Shown here piece after piece: positions 55,692 to 62,649 of a DNA stretch of 64,000 nucleotides (its first letter is position 1; every line of letters begins with the position of its first letter). Origin of the DNA: Hyphomicrobiales bacterium (GTDB lineage: Bacteria > Pseudomonadota > Alphaproteobacteria > Rhizobiales > Beijerinckiaceae); the NCBI GenBank assembly GCA_947454055.1, contig CANGIS010000007.1, positions 1 through 64,000 on the forward strand, written 5' to 3'. A model generated the notes under the pieces. The model was not told the DNA's origin. It saw nothing but the letters and a program-made list of their open reading frames with translations, and did not search any database. A program made the position numbers and the translations under genes.

Positions 55692-56014
55692 GGCGGCACG
55701 TCCTCGCTTTGTCCAAAACTGGCGTGCAGCAACCGCGCGGCAATCGCAGCCCATTGCCCGACGCCACCCTCGATCTTGAGCGCTGCCACCTCGTCATCGG
55801 AGAGCGTTTCGCCTGCCCCCCGAAGGCCGGCACCGATCAGCGCAATAAGATCGCCAGCCGATAACCGCCCTTTGGCAAAGCGGGCGCCCAACTCGGTCAG
55901 GTCCGCCGCATGGAGCCGGTGTTCGAGCTCCGCAAGGGCTCCCAAGGTCAGGCACAAAACCCGTCTTTTGCCCTCGATCTCGGCTTCAATTTCGCCCCGT
56001 CTTGCATTGGCCAT
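55682..56014 (-). CDS. GTA gp10 / tail assembly chaperone, first frame
   Basis: A 110-residue protein from ATG 56014 with GGGAGGG 4 bases upstream; a longer in-frame ATG at 56050 lacks this. It reads NARRGEIEAEIEGKRRVLCL then TLGALAELEHRL, the GTA gp10 (former DUF3356) family. It stands in the position of lambda gpG between the major tail protein and the tape measure, so it probably coats the tape-measure protein during tail assembly. It ends in PPNP at the slippery site that may join it to the next frame. Confidence 0.88.
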   Translation of the reverse strand: MANARRGEIEAEIEGKRRVLCLTLGALAELEHRLHAADLTELGARFAKGRLSAGDLIALIGAGLRGAGETLSDDEVAALKIEGGVGQWAAIAARLLHASFGQSEDVPPNP

Positions 56015-56046
56015 TCCACCCTCCCGAAAACCGGTTGCCGCTCGCC

Positions 56047-56460
56047 TCAAGAAAGGGCGGTAAACGCGATCGCGCCCGCGCTTTCCACCGTCAGATCGAA
56101 CATCACCCCTTGCGCATGGTCGGCCTTGTAGACGAGGGCCGTGATCACAAACGCGCCTTGCAAGGTGCCAAATCCGGGCACGATGAATTGGAAGCTTTTG
56201 ACAAGCCCCGCAAAGAAACTTTGCTGCATCAGCGCATCGGAAGCTGCATCTTTAAAAATACCCGTCCCGGTGATGGTCGCATGCCGCGCGCCGGCACCTG
56301 CCAGCAATTCGCGCCAACGGCCGACCGAATCCTGATCGGTCACATCGACGGCATCGGCGTTAAACGTGAGCTGCCGTGTTCGCAGTCCCGCCACCGTGAC
56401 AAAATTGCCCGTGCCGTCGTCAAGTTTCACCAACAGATCTTTGCCCGCTTGAGCCGCCAT
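56047..56460 (-). CDS. Major tail protein (RcGTA g9 type)
   Basis: A 137-residue tail tube protein of the TP901-1 family from ATG 56460, with GGAGG 5 bases upstream. It begins MAAQAGKDLLVKLDDGTGNF and contains DVTDQDSVGRWRELLAGAG and the late LVYKADHAQGVMFDLTVES, which match GTA major tail proteins. It would form the stacked rings of the noncontractile tail. It lies between g8 (25-base gap) and g10. Confidence 0.93.
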   Translation of the reverse strand: MAAQAGKDLLVKLDDGTGNFVTVAGLRTRQLTFNADAVDVTDQDSVGRWRELLAGAGARHATITGTGIFKDAASDALMQQSFFAGLVKSFQFIVPGFGTLQGAFVITALVYKADHAQGVMFDLTVESAGAIAFTALS

Positions 56461-56485
56461 TAAAACCTCCGTCAAAAGATAAAAA

Positions 56486-56896
56486 TCAGATCAGCGGTTC
56501 GCTGAACGCCTCAAGCATCACGCTCGCCCGACGCAATCCATCTTTGGTGGGGCGTCCCACCTCTTGGGAGGTAACGCGCAATGCGATCAACCGGTGCCCG
56601 TCGAGCACGGGTCGCGCCCCGTCGAGCAAACCGGCGCACCAGTGTGCAATGCCCAGCGCCTCGGAATCGCCGCCCTGCCGCGACCACACATTGAGCGAAA
56701 AACTGTGTTGATGGCCGTGGTCATACCCCGCCGACCAATCATCCGCCTTCGCCTCGCCAAAGGTCACATAGGGCGGCGTTACACCGGCGGGCGTCTCGTC
56801 ATACACGTTAGGCCCGCCCAACAGCGACAGCAACGTCGCATCGCTCGTCAGCAAACCTTGCACCGCGGCGCGCATCGCCAAAATCGGACTCGTCAT
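56486..56896 (-). CDS. DUF3168 tail completion protein (RcGTA g8 type)
   Basis: A 136-residue tail terminator-like protein from ATG 56896, which overlaps the g7 stop as ATGA. It shows MRAAVQGLLTSDATLLSLLG, PPYVTFGEAKADDWSAG and the HQHSFSLNVWSRQGGDSEAL block of DUF3168. It caps the tail tube at the connector. Longer in-frame extensions upstream overlap g7 and read as Arg-rich noise. Confidence 0.92.
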   Translation of the reverse strand: MTSPILAMRAAVQGLLTSDATLLSLLGGPNVYDETPAGVTPPYVTFGEAKADDWSAGYDHGHQHSFSLNVWSRQGGDSEALGIAHWCAGLLDGARPVLDGHRLIALRVTSQEVGRPTKDGLRRASVMLEAFSEPLI

Positions 56897-57228
56897 GGCT
56901 TGATCTCCTCGCAAGTGCAGATCAGACGGCGCCGCCGATCGTCGGGATCCTGCACGCCGCGAATGAGAAAAATCTGCGCCCCGCGGCGCAAGCGTTGTTT
57001 GGTGGTAAGCCCCGCAAGAAAGCGCAGCGTCACCCGATGCGTCACCGTCTGGCCAATCTGCTCGGCCTCCAGCCTTTGCTGCGCGTTGAGTGTCGTAACA
57101 TCGCCCCACAGCGTCGAAAGCACCGCCCAGCTGCGGATCACGCCGCCTGCGGTATCGGGTGTCTCGACGGGGCCTTCGAGCACGAGCCTTGCGCGCAGCC
57201 CGCCCACCGGCAATTTGGCCATACTCAT
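56893..57228 (-). CDS. Head-tail joining protein (RcGTA g7 type)
   Basis: A 111-residue phage head closure/adaptor protein (VGGLRARLVLEGPVETPD, then HRVTLRFLAGLTTKQRLRRG). ATG 57228 overlaps the g6 stop; the second ATG at 57222 lies at better distance from the GGAGG inside the g6 end. It would seal the connector above the portal. It is coupled by overlaps on both sides. Confidence 0.9.
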   Translation of the reverse strand: MSMAKLPVGGLRARLVLEGPVETPDTAGGVIRSWAVLSTLWGDVTTLNAQQRLEAEQIGQTVTHRVTLRFLAGLTTKQRLRRGAQIFLIRGVQDPDDRRRRLICTCEEIKP

Positions 57229-57797
57229 ACCCTCCGCATCTGATAGGGGGCGAGAAGGCGCGCAATTTCGTCGGGCCAGCGCAACGGCACGGCGGTCGGC
57301 TCATCGCCGCGGTTTTCAAACCAGAAGGCGACGAGCATTTTCAGCGCCAGTTTCAAAGGCTCCGGAACCGCCGCGCCATCATCGCCATAGCCCGCCACCA
57401 GATCGATCTCGATGCCCGCCATTGGCCGCATCGGCGCCGGTTGTCGCTTCAACAGCACCAGACGCGGCTTTTGGCTGGCCGATGCCCCGACCAGAAATTC
57501 AGCCCCGTTCAACGCGGTGGTCGAGCCATCCGCGTTATAAACCCGCGCCGCCGCCAAGGACGATACCGGCGCCAGCGGTACATCGATAAAGGGCCGATCC
57601 GGCCATTCATCCAGCACCAGACGCCAGCTCTGCGTGATCAGGGCTTTGGCGCTGATGGTTTCGACCGACAGACGGGCGGAGATGATCAGGGCAGCGATCA
57701 ACCCGTCCTCGTCGATGCCGTCGATCTTGAGCCAGTCCTTCATATCGGCGAGCGAAACCGGCTCCCGTGCGGGGCCCTTAAGGAGCGTGAGCGGCAT
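57225..57797 (-). CDS. Head-tail connector protein (RcGTA g6 type)
   Basis: A 190-residue phiE125 gp8-like connector from ATG 57797 with AAGGAAG 8 bases upstream. It has the family N-terminus (REPVSLADMKDWLKIDGIDE), the central ITQSWRLVLDEWPD and the late PEPLKLALKMLVAFWFENRG. It opens the connector-tail block after the antisense protease gene, so it may need its own promoter in the 50-base gap 57798-57847. Confidence 0.92.
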   Translation of the reverse strand: MPLTLLKGPAREPVSLADMKDWLKIDGIDEDGLIAALIISARLSVETISAKALITQSWRLVLDEWPDRPFIDVPLAPVSSLAAARVYNADGSTTALNGAEFLVGASASQKPRLVLLKRQPAPMRPMAGIEIDLVAGYGDDGAAVPEPLKLALKMLVAFWFENRGDEPTAVPLRWPDEIARLLAPYQMRRV

Positions 57798-57847
57798 GGG
57801 TTGAACTTCCTTCTGGTGATCGCGCGCAAGGCTTGATAAAAGCCTCC

Positions 57848-58579
57848 ATGCGCTCAAAATTATGGTCCTTGCTTGCAGCCTCAGGCGCTGCGTTCCTGAT
57901 CGCGACCCGCGTGGCCTTAGCCGTCGTCAACGGGCAGGATGACCCGTCGCTGGCGCGCTATGCGGTGATGGTGCTGGATGACCACGGCAATATGTGCACC
58001 GGCGCCGTCGTGACCCAGCAAGCCATCCTCACCGCCGCCCATTGCGTCACCGACGGCAAGGATTGGCGGATCTTCTGGCGCGGCCCCGACAATGCGCCGG
58101 TGCTGGTCAAGCCCCTTACCGTCCGCGTCCATCCCGGCTTTGTTCACAATACCCACGGGTCGCAAAACCGTTCGATCGATCTGGCGATCGTTACCCTCGA
58201 CGAGCCGCTGCCCACCCTCTTTGCGCCGATACCGCTATCGGACGACATAAGGCTCGCACCGGGCGATCCGGTCAGCGTGGCGGGATACGGCTTTTCCGAG
58301 GAGAAAAACCGCAAGACGCTTGGCACCATGCGCCGCGCCGATCTCGCGGTGATCGAGCCTTTCGGCCATAGCACCGTTCTGGTCTGGCTTTCCGATCCCG
58401 CCCAGTCGGGCGCAGGAGGATGCCAGGGTGATAGCGGTGGCCCGTTGCTCTATCAGGGGGCCTTGATCGCGATCACCTTCGAGACGACGGGGAACGGCAA
58501 ACGCGATTGCGGGGTTCTGACACAAGGCACGCTCATCGCCCCGCACCGCGACTGGATTTTGAAGTCGATGGCACCTTAG
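57848..58579 (+). CDS. Secreted trypsin-like serine protease, antisense inside the GTA cluster
   Basis: A 243-residue S1 protease on the strand opposite to all other cluster genes. ATG 57848 starts a signal peptide (SLLAASGAAFLIATRVALAV). The mature N-terminus VVNGQDDPSLARYAVMV resembles an activated trypsin. The catalytic triad is visible as TAAHC, RSIDLAIVTL and CQGDSGGPLL. Cysteines suit the usual disulfides. It ends 4 bases into the capsid stop (58576-58579) and starts 50 bases from divergent g6. A trypsin gene is not part of the R. capsulatus GTA. Target and function are unknown. Confidence 0.9.
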   Translation: MRSKLWSLLAASGAAFLIATRVALAVVNGQDDPSLARYAVMVLDDHGNMCTGAVVTQQAILTAAHCVTDGKDWRIFWRGPDNAPVLVKPLTVRVHPGFVHNTHGSQNRSIDLAIVTLDEPLPTLFAPIPLSDDIRLAPGDPVSVAGYGFSEEKNRKTLGTMRRADLAVIEPFGHSTVLVWLSDPAQSGAGGCQGDSGGPLLYQGALIAITFETTGNGKRDCGVLTQGTLIAPHRDWILKSMAP

Positions 58580-59841
58580 GACACGTCGAACTTCAAAAAC
58601 TTGATGGCATCGAAATCCTGCACGCCACCGCCGACACGCTTGGTGGTGTAATACAGAATATAGGGCTTGGCCGAATAGGGGTCACGCAACACGCGCACGC
58701 CGATACGGTCGACAATCAAATATCCGCGCTCGAAATTGCCAAACGCGATCGCACTCGAACCCGCCGCAATATCCGGCATGTCCTCGGCCTCCACCAGCGG
58801 GAAATTCAGCAGGCTGGCCTGCCCGCCCGCCATCATCGGCGGCTGCCACAAATATTCTCCCGTGGTGGTCTTCATCTTGCGGATAACCGACTGCGTTTTG
58901 CGGTTCATCACAAAGGTCGCATTCTGGCGATAGCCCGCTTTGAGCGCATAGATCACATCGAACAAAGCATCCGACGGTGCAGAGGGTGCAAAGGATCCTG
59001 CCGTGCCGGTTGCGACATAGCCGAGTTTGCCCCAGGCCCACGCGCTTTGTGCGACTTTGGCCGGCGTCTGAAAGCCCAAAGGACGCGTCACGCCATCGCC
59101 ATTGACAAAAGCCGCGCCCTCCTGCTCGGCAAACACCGTTTCGACTTCGCTGGCGATCCATTGCTCCACATTCACCGCCGCATCATCGAGCAAGGTCTGC
59201 GTGGCCGATGGCATCGCATAAAGCTCCATCGCGGGAAAATTCATATCGACAATTTGCTGCGAACTGGTCGTCGGCACCGCAGCCGTTTCCGCCACCCATC
59301 CGGCACCGGGGCCGGTCGTGGAATAGGCCTTGCGGAAATTCGCCGTCGAAATCTGGCGCACACTGGCAATGGCGCGGATCGGAGAAGCCTGCGACATGCG
59401 GCGTAAAATTTCATTCTCGGTGGCGGGCGTAACGAGATAGCCACCATCCGGCCCAGAACCTGCCGACAAAGCCTTGGATTCAAGCGCCTTCAACCCGCTG
59501 GTTTCGCCCGAGCGCATATAAAGCTCGAACGCCTTTTTATGCAGGCGGGAATTGCCATCCATCGGCTCATCGGAAATTTTGGCTTCCAGTTTAGGTCGCC
59601 CCTGTTTGACGAGCAGCTCATTCATTTTCGTCTGCGCGTCATCCATGAAGCTGTTGAGGCGCTCGATCTTTTCTTCGACCAGCACATCACCGCTCCGGCC
59701 TTTTTCGATCCGTTCAAGCCGCTTGTCGTTTTCCTGCTTGAACGCCTCGAAGCCGCGCATCAATTCATCAAGGGCCGCGCGATCAATCGTGTGCACGGCT
59801 TTGGTTTCGGGGCTTTGCCCCATATCGTGTGTCGCCATCAT
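58576..59841 (-). CDS. HK97-family major capsid protein (RcGTA g5 type)
   Basis: A 421-residue capsid protein. The first ~120 residues are a charged coiled-coil delta domain (FEAFKQENDKRLERIEKGRS and on) removed by the prohead protease. The HK97 fold follows with GGYLVTPATENEILRRM, WVAETAAVPTT and the late VRVLRDPYSAKPYILYYTTK. Two ATGs in a row begin the gene, 12 bases after the protease stop. The end overlaps the antisense trypsin gene by 4 bases. Confidence 0.95.
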   Translation of the reverse strand: MMATHDMGQSPETKAVHTIDRAALDELMRGFEAFKQENDKRLERIEKGRSGDVLVEEKIERLNSFMDDAQTKMNELLVKQGRPKLEAKISDEPMDGNSRLHKKAFELYMRSGETSGLKALESKALSAGSGPDGGYLVTPATENEILRRMSQASPIRAIASVRQISTANFRKAYSTTGPGAGWVAETAAVPTTSSQQIVDMNFPAMELYAMPSATQTLLDDAAVNVEQWIASEVETVFAEQEGAAFVNGDGVTRPLGFQTPAKVAQSAWAWGKLGYVATGTAGSFAPSAPSDALFDVIYALKAGYRQNATFVMNRKTQSVIRKMKTTTGEYLWQPPMMAGGQASLLNFPLVEAEDMPDIAAGSSAIAFGNFERGYLIVDRIGVRVLRDPYSAKPYILYYTTKRVGGGVQDFDAIKFLKFDVS

Positions 59842-59853
59842 GGAAGAGTGTCC

Positions 59854-60396
59854 TTATCGGGTTGGGCTTTGAAAAATCTTCCGCGCGCGTTCAATTTGCG
59901 CGTAAGAAGCAGGAGAAACTTGAGAAGCAGGAGCAGACAAAGCGGGCGATGGTGGCACCAAGGTCTTGACGCCGCTAACCCGCGCCAGAGGCAGAAGCGG
60001 AAAGGTCACGAGTGAAATTTCCCACAGATCGACGGCGAGCAATTGCCGTCCGCCTGACGAATCCTTGCGGGCTTTGACCGTCTTAAATCCGATTGAGAGA
60101 CCATTGATCGCGCCCTGTCGCATCAGGGCATAAAGCTCGCGCCCGCGTTGCACGTCGAGATTGAGCTGGCCCTGACAAAACAGCCCGCGCGAATCCTCGC
60201 CAAGCCGCGACCAGATGCCGACAGGCTGGGAGGGATCGTGCTGCCACAGCAATTTAACGCTGCCCGCCCTTTGCCCTGCAAGGCTTTGCTGGAACGCACC
60301 GGGCATCACCACATCGCGCGCCATATCGGGCACACCAAACACGCTGGCATAGCCTTCAAAGGAACCGGGCTGCTCGGGGAGAGCGAGCCCGTTCAT
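59854..60396 (-). CDS. HK97-family prohead protease (RcGTA g4 type)
   Basis: A 180-residue S78 serine protease that trims the capsid scaffold domain. The family motifs are FEGYASVFGVPDMARDVV, the catalytic histidine in LLWQHDPSQPVG and the catalytic serine in INGLSIGFKT, with a conserved acidic residue in LWEISLVTFP. The start overlaps the 56-residue gene upstream as ATGA. The C-terminal 30 residues are Ser/Pro-rich and probably disordered. Confidence 0.94.
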   Translation of the reverse strand: MNGLALPEQPGSFEGYASVFGVPDMARDVVMPGAFQQSLAGQRAGSVKLLWQHDPSQPVGIWSRLGEDSRGLFCQGQLNLDVQRGRELYALMRQGAINGLSIGFKTVKARKDSSGGRQLLAVDLWEISLVTFPLLPLARVSGVKTLVPPSPALSAPASQVSPASYAQIERARKIFQSPTR

Positions 60397-60563
60397 GCCG
60401 ACCGTCCCTTCGGCCGCGCCGAACGCGAGCGCGACGCTTTGCCAAGCTGTTCAAGATGGCGCACAAAGGTTGAAAATACCTGCCCCGCATCCGGCTGACG
60501 CGCGGGCGGCTGGTCCTTCGCCGCCGGTGCGGTACCGGGACGATTTTGTCTGGTGTTGTTCAT
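60393..60563 (-). CDS. 56-residue basic protein between portal and protease genes
   Basis: ATG 60563 has GCGAGG 7 bases upstream, and the frame ends in an ATGA overlap with the prohead protease. It encodes 56 residues: a Pro/Gln/Ala-rich first half (APAAKDQPPARQPDAG), a short amphipathic helix (VFSTFVRHLEQLGKA) and an Arg/Ser/Lys-rich tail (SRSRSARPKGRSA). The strong ribosome-binding site and tight coupling argue for a real gene. The basic tail suggests contact with DNA or with acidic scaffold, but I know no homologue. Confidence 0.75.
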   Translation of the reverse strand: MNNTRQNRPGTAPAAKDQPPARQPDAGQVFSTFVRHLEQLGKASRSRSARPKGRSA

Positions 60564-60586
60564 CGAAAAACCTCGCTGTCTTGCCC

Positions 60587-60778
60587 TCAGTCCCCGTCAA
60601 ATAAACGGGCGTTGAAATGGTGCAGCTCGCGCACAAAGGCGTCGAAGCGCCGGTTCGCCGCACCGAGTTCTTTCAAAAGCATCGCGGCGGCAACCGATGC
60701 GCCCGACGCCCACATCAACAGCGCCAGATGGGCGAGATCGCCCCGCTCGATGACGCTGTCGATCATGTGTTCGATCAT
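60587..60778 (-). CDS. Small protein in orfg3.5 position
   Basis: A 63-residue protein whose ATG overlaps the portal stop as ATGA. It is largely one amphipathic to hydrophobic helix (LAHLALLMWASGASVAAAML) followed by LKELGAANRRFDAFVRELHH and an acidic end. The position after the portal is that of orfg3.5 in the R. capsulatus cluster, which encodes a small head-related protein; sequence similarity to it cannot be claimed from here. Confidence 0.7.
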   Translation of the reverse strand: MIEHMIDSVIERGDLAHLALLMWASGASVAAAMLLKELGAANRRFDAFVRELHHFNARLFDGD

Positions 60779-62016
60779 GGGACGACACCGGTGTCACCGG
60801 CGGGCGCCATCCCGCCAGCGTCAGCACCTGCACCGGTGGCCGATGGGCCCAAAGCGCCATAGCCTACCGCCTCGCGCTTTTCATCCTGCGTCAAAAAGGT
60901 AGCGGCATTGATCCGCGCCCAGAGCGCCGTGCGCTCGTCGGACAAGGCATCGATCCGATCAAGATCAGGCCGCACCTCCACCGCGCCAAAAGCCGGCGCC
61001 AGCCATTGCGCGATGGCATCATGCACGCGGGTTGCAAGCGGCAAAACCGTCTGCCGCCAGAAGGCTTGGTTGGCTTCAGAATAATTCGCGTAACGATTGT
61101 CCCCCGGCAGGCCGAGCAGCATCGAGGGTATTCCGAAAGCCAAGGCAATCTCGCGGGCGGCGGCGGCTTTGGCTTCCATGAAATCCATATCTTTTGGCGA
61201 AAGCGACAAAGGCTTCCAGTCGAGCCCGCCTTCGAGCAGCAAAGGGCGTCCGGCATTGGCTGCCCCTTGAAAACTTTCCTCCAGCTCCGCCTTTAGCCGA
61301 TCGAACTGTTCCGCCGACAATGTCGAGCCCGCAGGCCCCGCATAGACCAGCGCGCCCGAGGGCCGCGCGCCATTGTCGAGCAAAGCTTTGTTCCAGGCCG
61401 AAGCCGCATTGTGCACATCGATCGCAAAGGCTGCCGCCGAAATCGGCGAAAGCCCGTAATGGTCAGAAAGCGGGTTAAACAAAGTGAGATGCAACACCGG
61501 CTTTACGCCCGCCTGCATCATGTCAAATGTTACGCTCTCGCCATTGATCGAGTAGGTATAGGCTTCAGGCCAGCCATCCGCTCCGGGAACCACGCGCATC
61601 CGGTCGGGTCGCAAGGCGTAGAGTTCGCGCGGGCCATTGGCATCGCTCACGCATTCGAGATAGCCATTGCCCGAGCCCAGCAGATAACCGATCAGGGCTT
61701 CGCGAAGGCTCACCCCTGAATCGCCGGGATTGGGCTGGCCCAGCAATTTTTCCATCGGATGGTCGGTTAATTCGGCTCGCCCGTCAAAATACAAAAACGG
61801 CACCGAGGCCACCGCTTCCGCGATCATGCGGACCGAACGATAGACCACCGGATTTTGCTCGAACCCCTCGCGCATCTGGGCCGAATAATCGCGCGGCGTC
61901 CATTGCGGCAATCCGGTCTCGTACAGCGCGATCAGCGGTCCGGTACGGGATGTTTTGGCTTCTGACGGACGCATGGGTTTAGCGCCCCCAAACAGGCGGG
62001 TAAAACGGTCGAGCAT
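60775..62016 (-). CDS. HK97-family portal protein (RcGTA g3 type)
   Basis: A 413-residue portal that forms the dodecameric DNA channel of the head. It shows FEQNPVVYRSVRMIAEAVAS, DHYGLSPISAAAFAID, ALLDNGARPSGALVYAG and GDNRYANYSEANQAFWRQTV, all standard for GTA portals. The C-terminal 25 residues are Gly/Ala/Asp-rich. GGAGAC lies 5 bases upstream of ATG 62016. The gene immediately upstream is the tape measure, not the expected terminase. Confidence 0.95.
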   Translation of the reverse strand: MLDRFTRLFGGAKPMRPSEAKTSRTGPLIALYETGLPQWTPRDYSAQMREGFEQNPVVYRSVRMIAEAVASVPFLYFDGRAELTDHPMEKLLGQPNPGDSGVSLREALIGYLLGSGNGYLECVSDANGPRELYALRPDRMRVVPGADGWPEAYTYSINGESVTFDMMQAGVKPVLHLTLFNPLSDHYGLSPISAAAFAIDVHNAASAWNKALLDNGARPSGALVYAGPAGSTLSAEQFDRLKAELEESFQGAANAGRPLLLEGGLDWKPLSLSPKDMDFMEAKAAAAREIALAFGIPSMLLGLPGDNRYANYSEANQAFWRQTVLPLATRVHDAIAQWLAPAFGAVEVRPDLDRIDALSDERTALWARINAATFLTQDEKREAVGYGALGPSATGAGADAGGMAPAGDTGVVP

Positions 62017-62106
62017 GGGATGTCTCCAATTAAAGGGTGCTGCCCAAAGCCCGCGAAAGACGTGTCGCGTGGCTCCGAAGGCGCGTTCAAAACACCACCC
62101 GAAGCC

Positions 62107-62613
62107 TCACATCGCCCTTCGCCCGCGTTGCACGGCTCGCGCTAGGGCTGCGGCCACTTGCGCTTCCGAGCGTTTGAAGCTTTCGGCATCTTGCGCATGG
62201 ATCGTGACATGCACGGTCGAGCCGCCCTGCCCGGCAAGGCCAAGTTTGCCATCGGCCCCGCGCGAGAGCGGCATGATCGCTTCCGGACCCGCCTCGCCGG
62301 CCAATGCGGTACCGCCGTCGGTGCGGAAATAGCTCGGCGCGGCGATAACCCCGCCATCGGCAAAGGGCGTCACGGATCCAAAAATAGATTGCGTCGCCCC
62401 CGACAGCATCGAGCCCAGATCGGGTACCGCCGATTTGGCCGCCAGATCGAGCAATTTGGCGCCCACCGATTGCAAGATCTGGTCAAAGCTTTTGCCTTGT
62501 ACCGCCCCCTTGGCAAACGCATCGGAAATCGCCGTGCCGAAACTGCCCGCCGCCTGGTTGAGGCTATCCAGCGCGCTGGCCGTTGACCCGAAACCATTCG
62601 ATCTGCTGGTCAT
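62107..62613 (-). CDS. Tail tape-measure protein (RcGTA g11 type), short and relocated
   Basis: A 168-residue protein from ATG 62613; GTG 62640 would add nine residues. The C-terminal half is diagnostic: VTPFADGGVIAAPSYFRTDG, GEAGPEAIMPLSRGADGKLG. The N-terminal half is a short helical stretch (LNQAAGSFGTAISDAFAKGA). The R. capsulatus g11 protein has about 219 residues, so this one lacks some 50 residues of ruler. It lies upstream of the portal instead of between the chaperones and DUF2460. Other tape-measure genes are absent from the window. Confidence 0.8.
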   Translation of the reverse strand: MTSRSNGFGSTASALDSLNQAAGSFGTAISDAFAKGAVQGKSFDQILQSVGAKLLDLAAKSAVPDLGSMLSGATQSIFGSVTPFADGGVIAAPSYFRTDGGTALAGEAGPEAIMPLSRGADGKLGLAGQGGSTVHVTIHAQDAESFKRSEAQVAAALARAVQRGRRAM

Positions 62614-62649
62614 TCCTTTACCCCCTTTCGCAGGCCCCACGCGGCCGCA

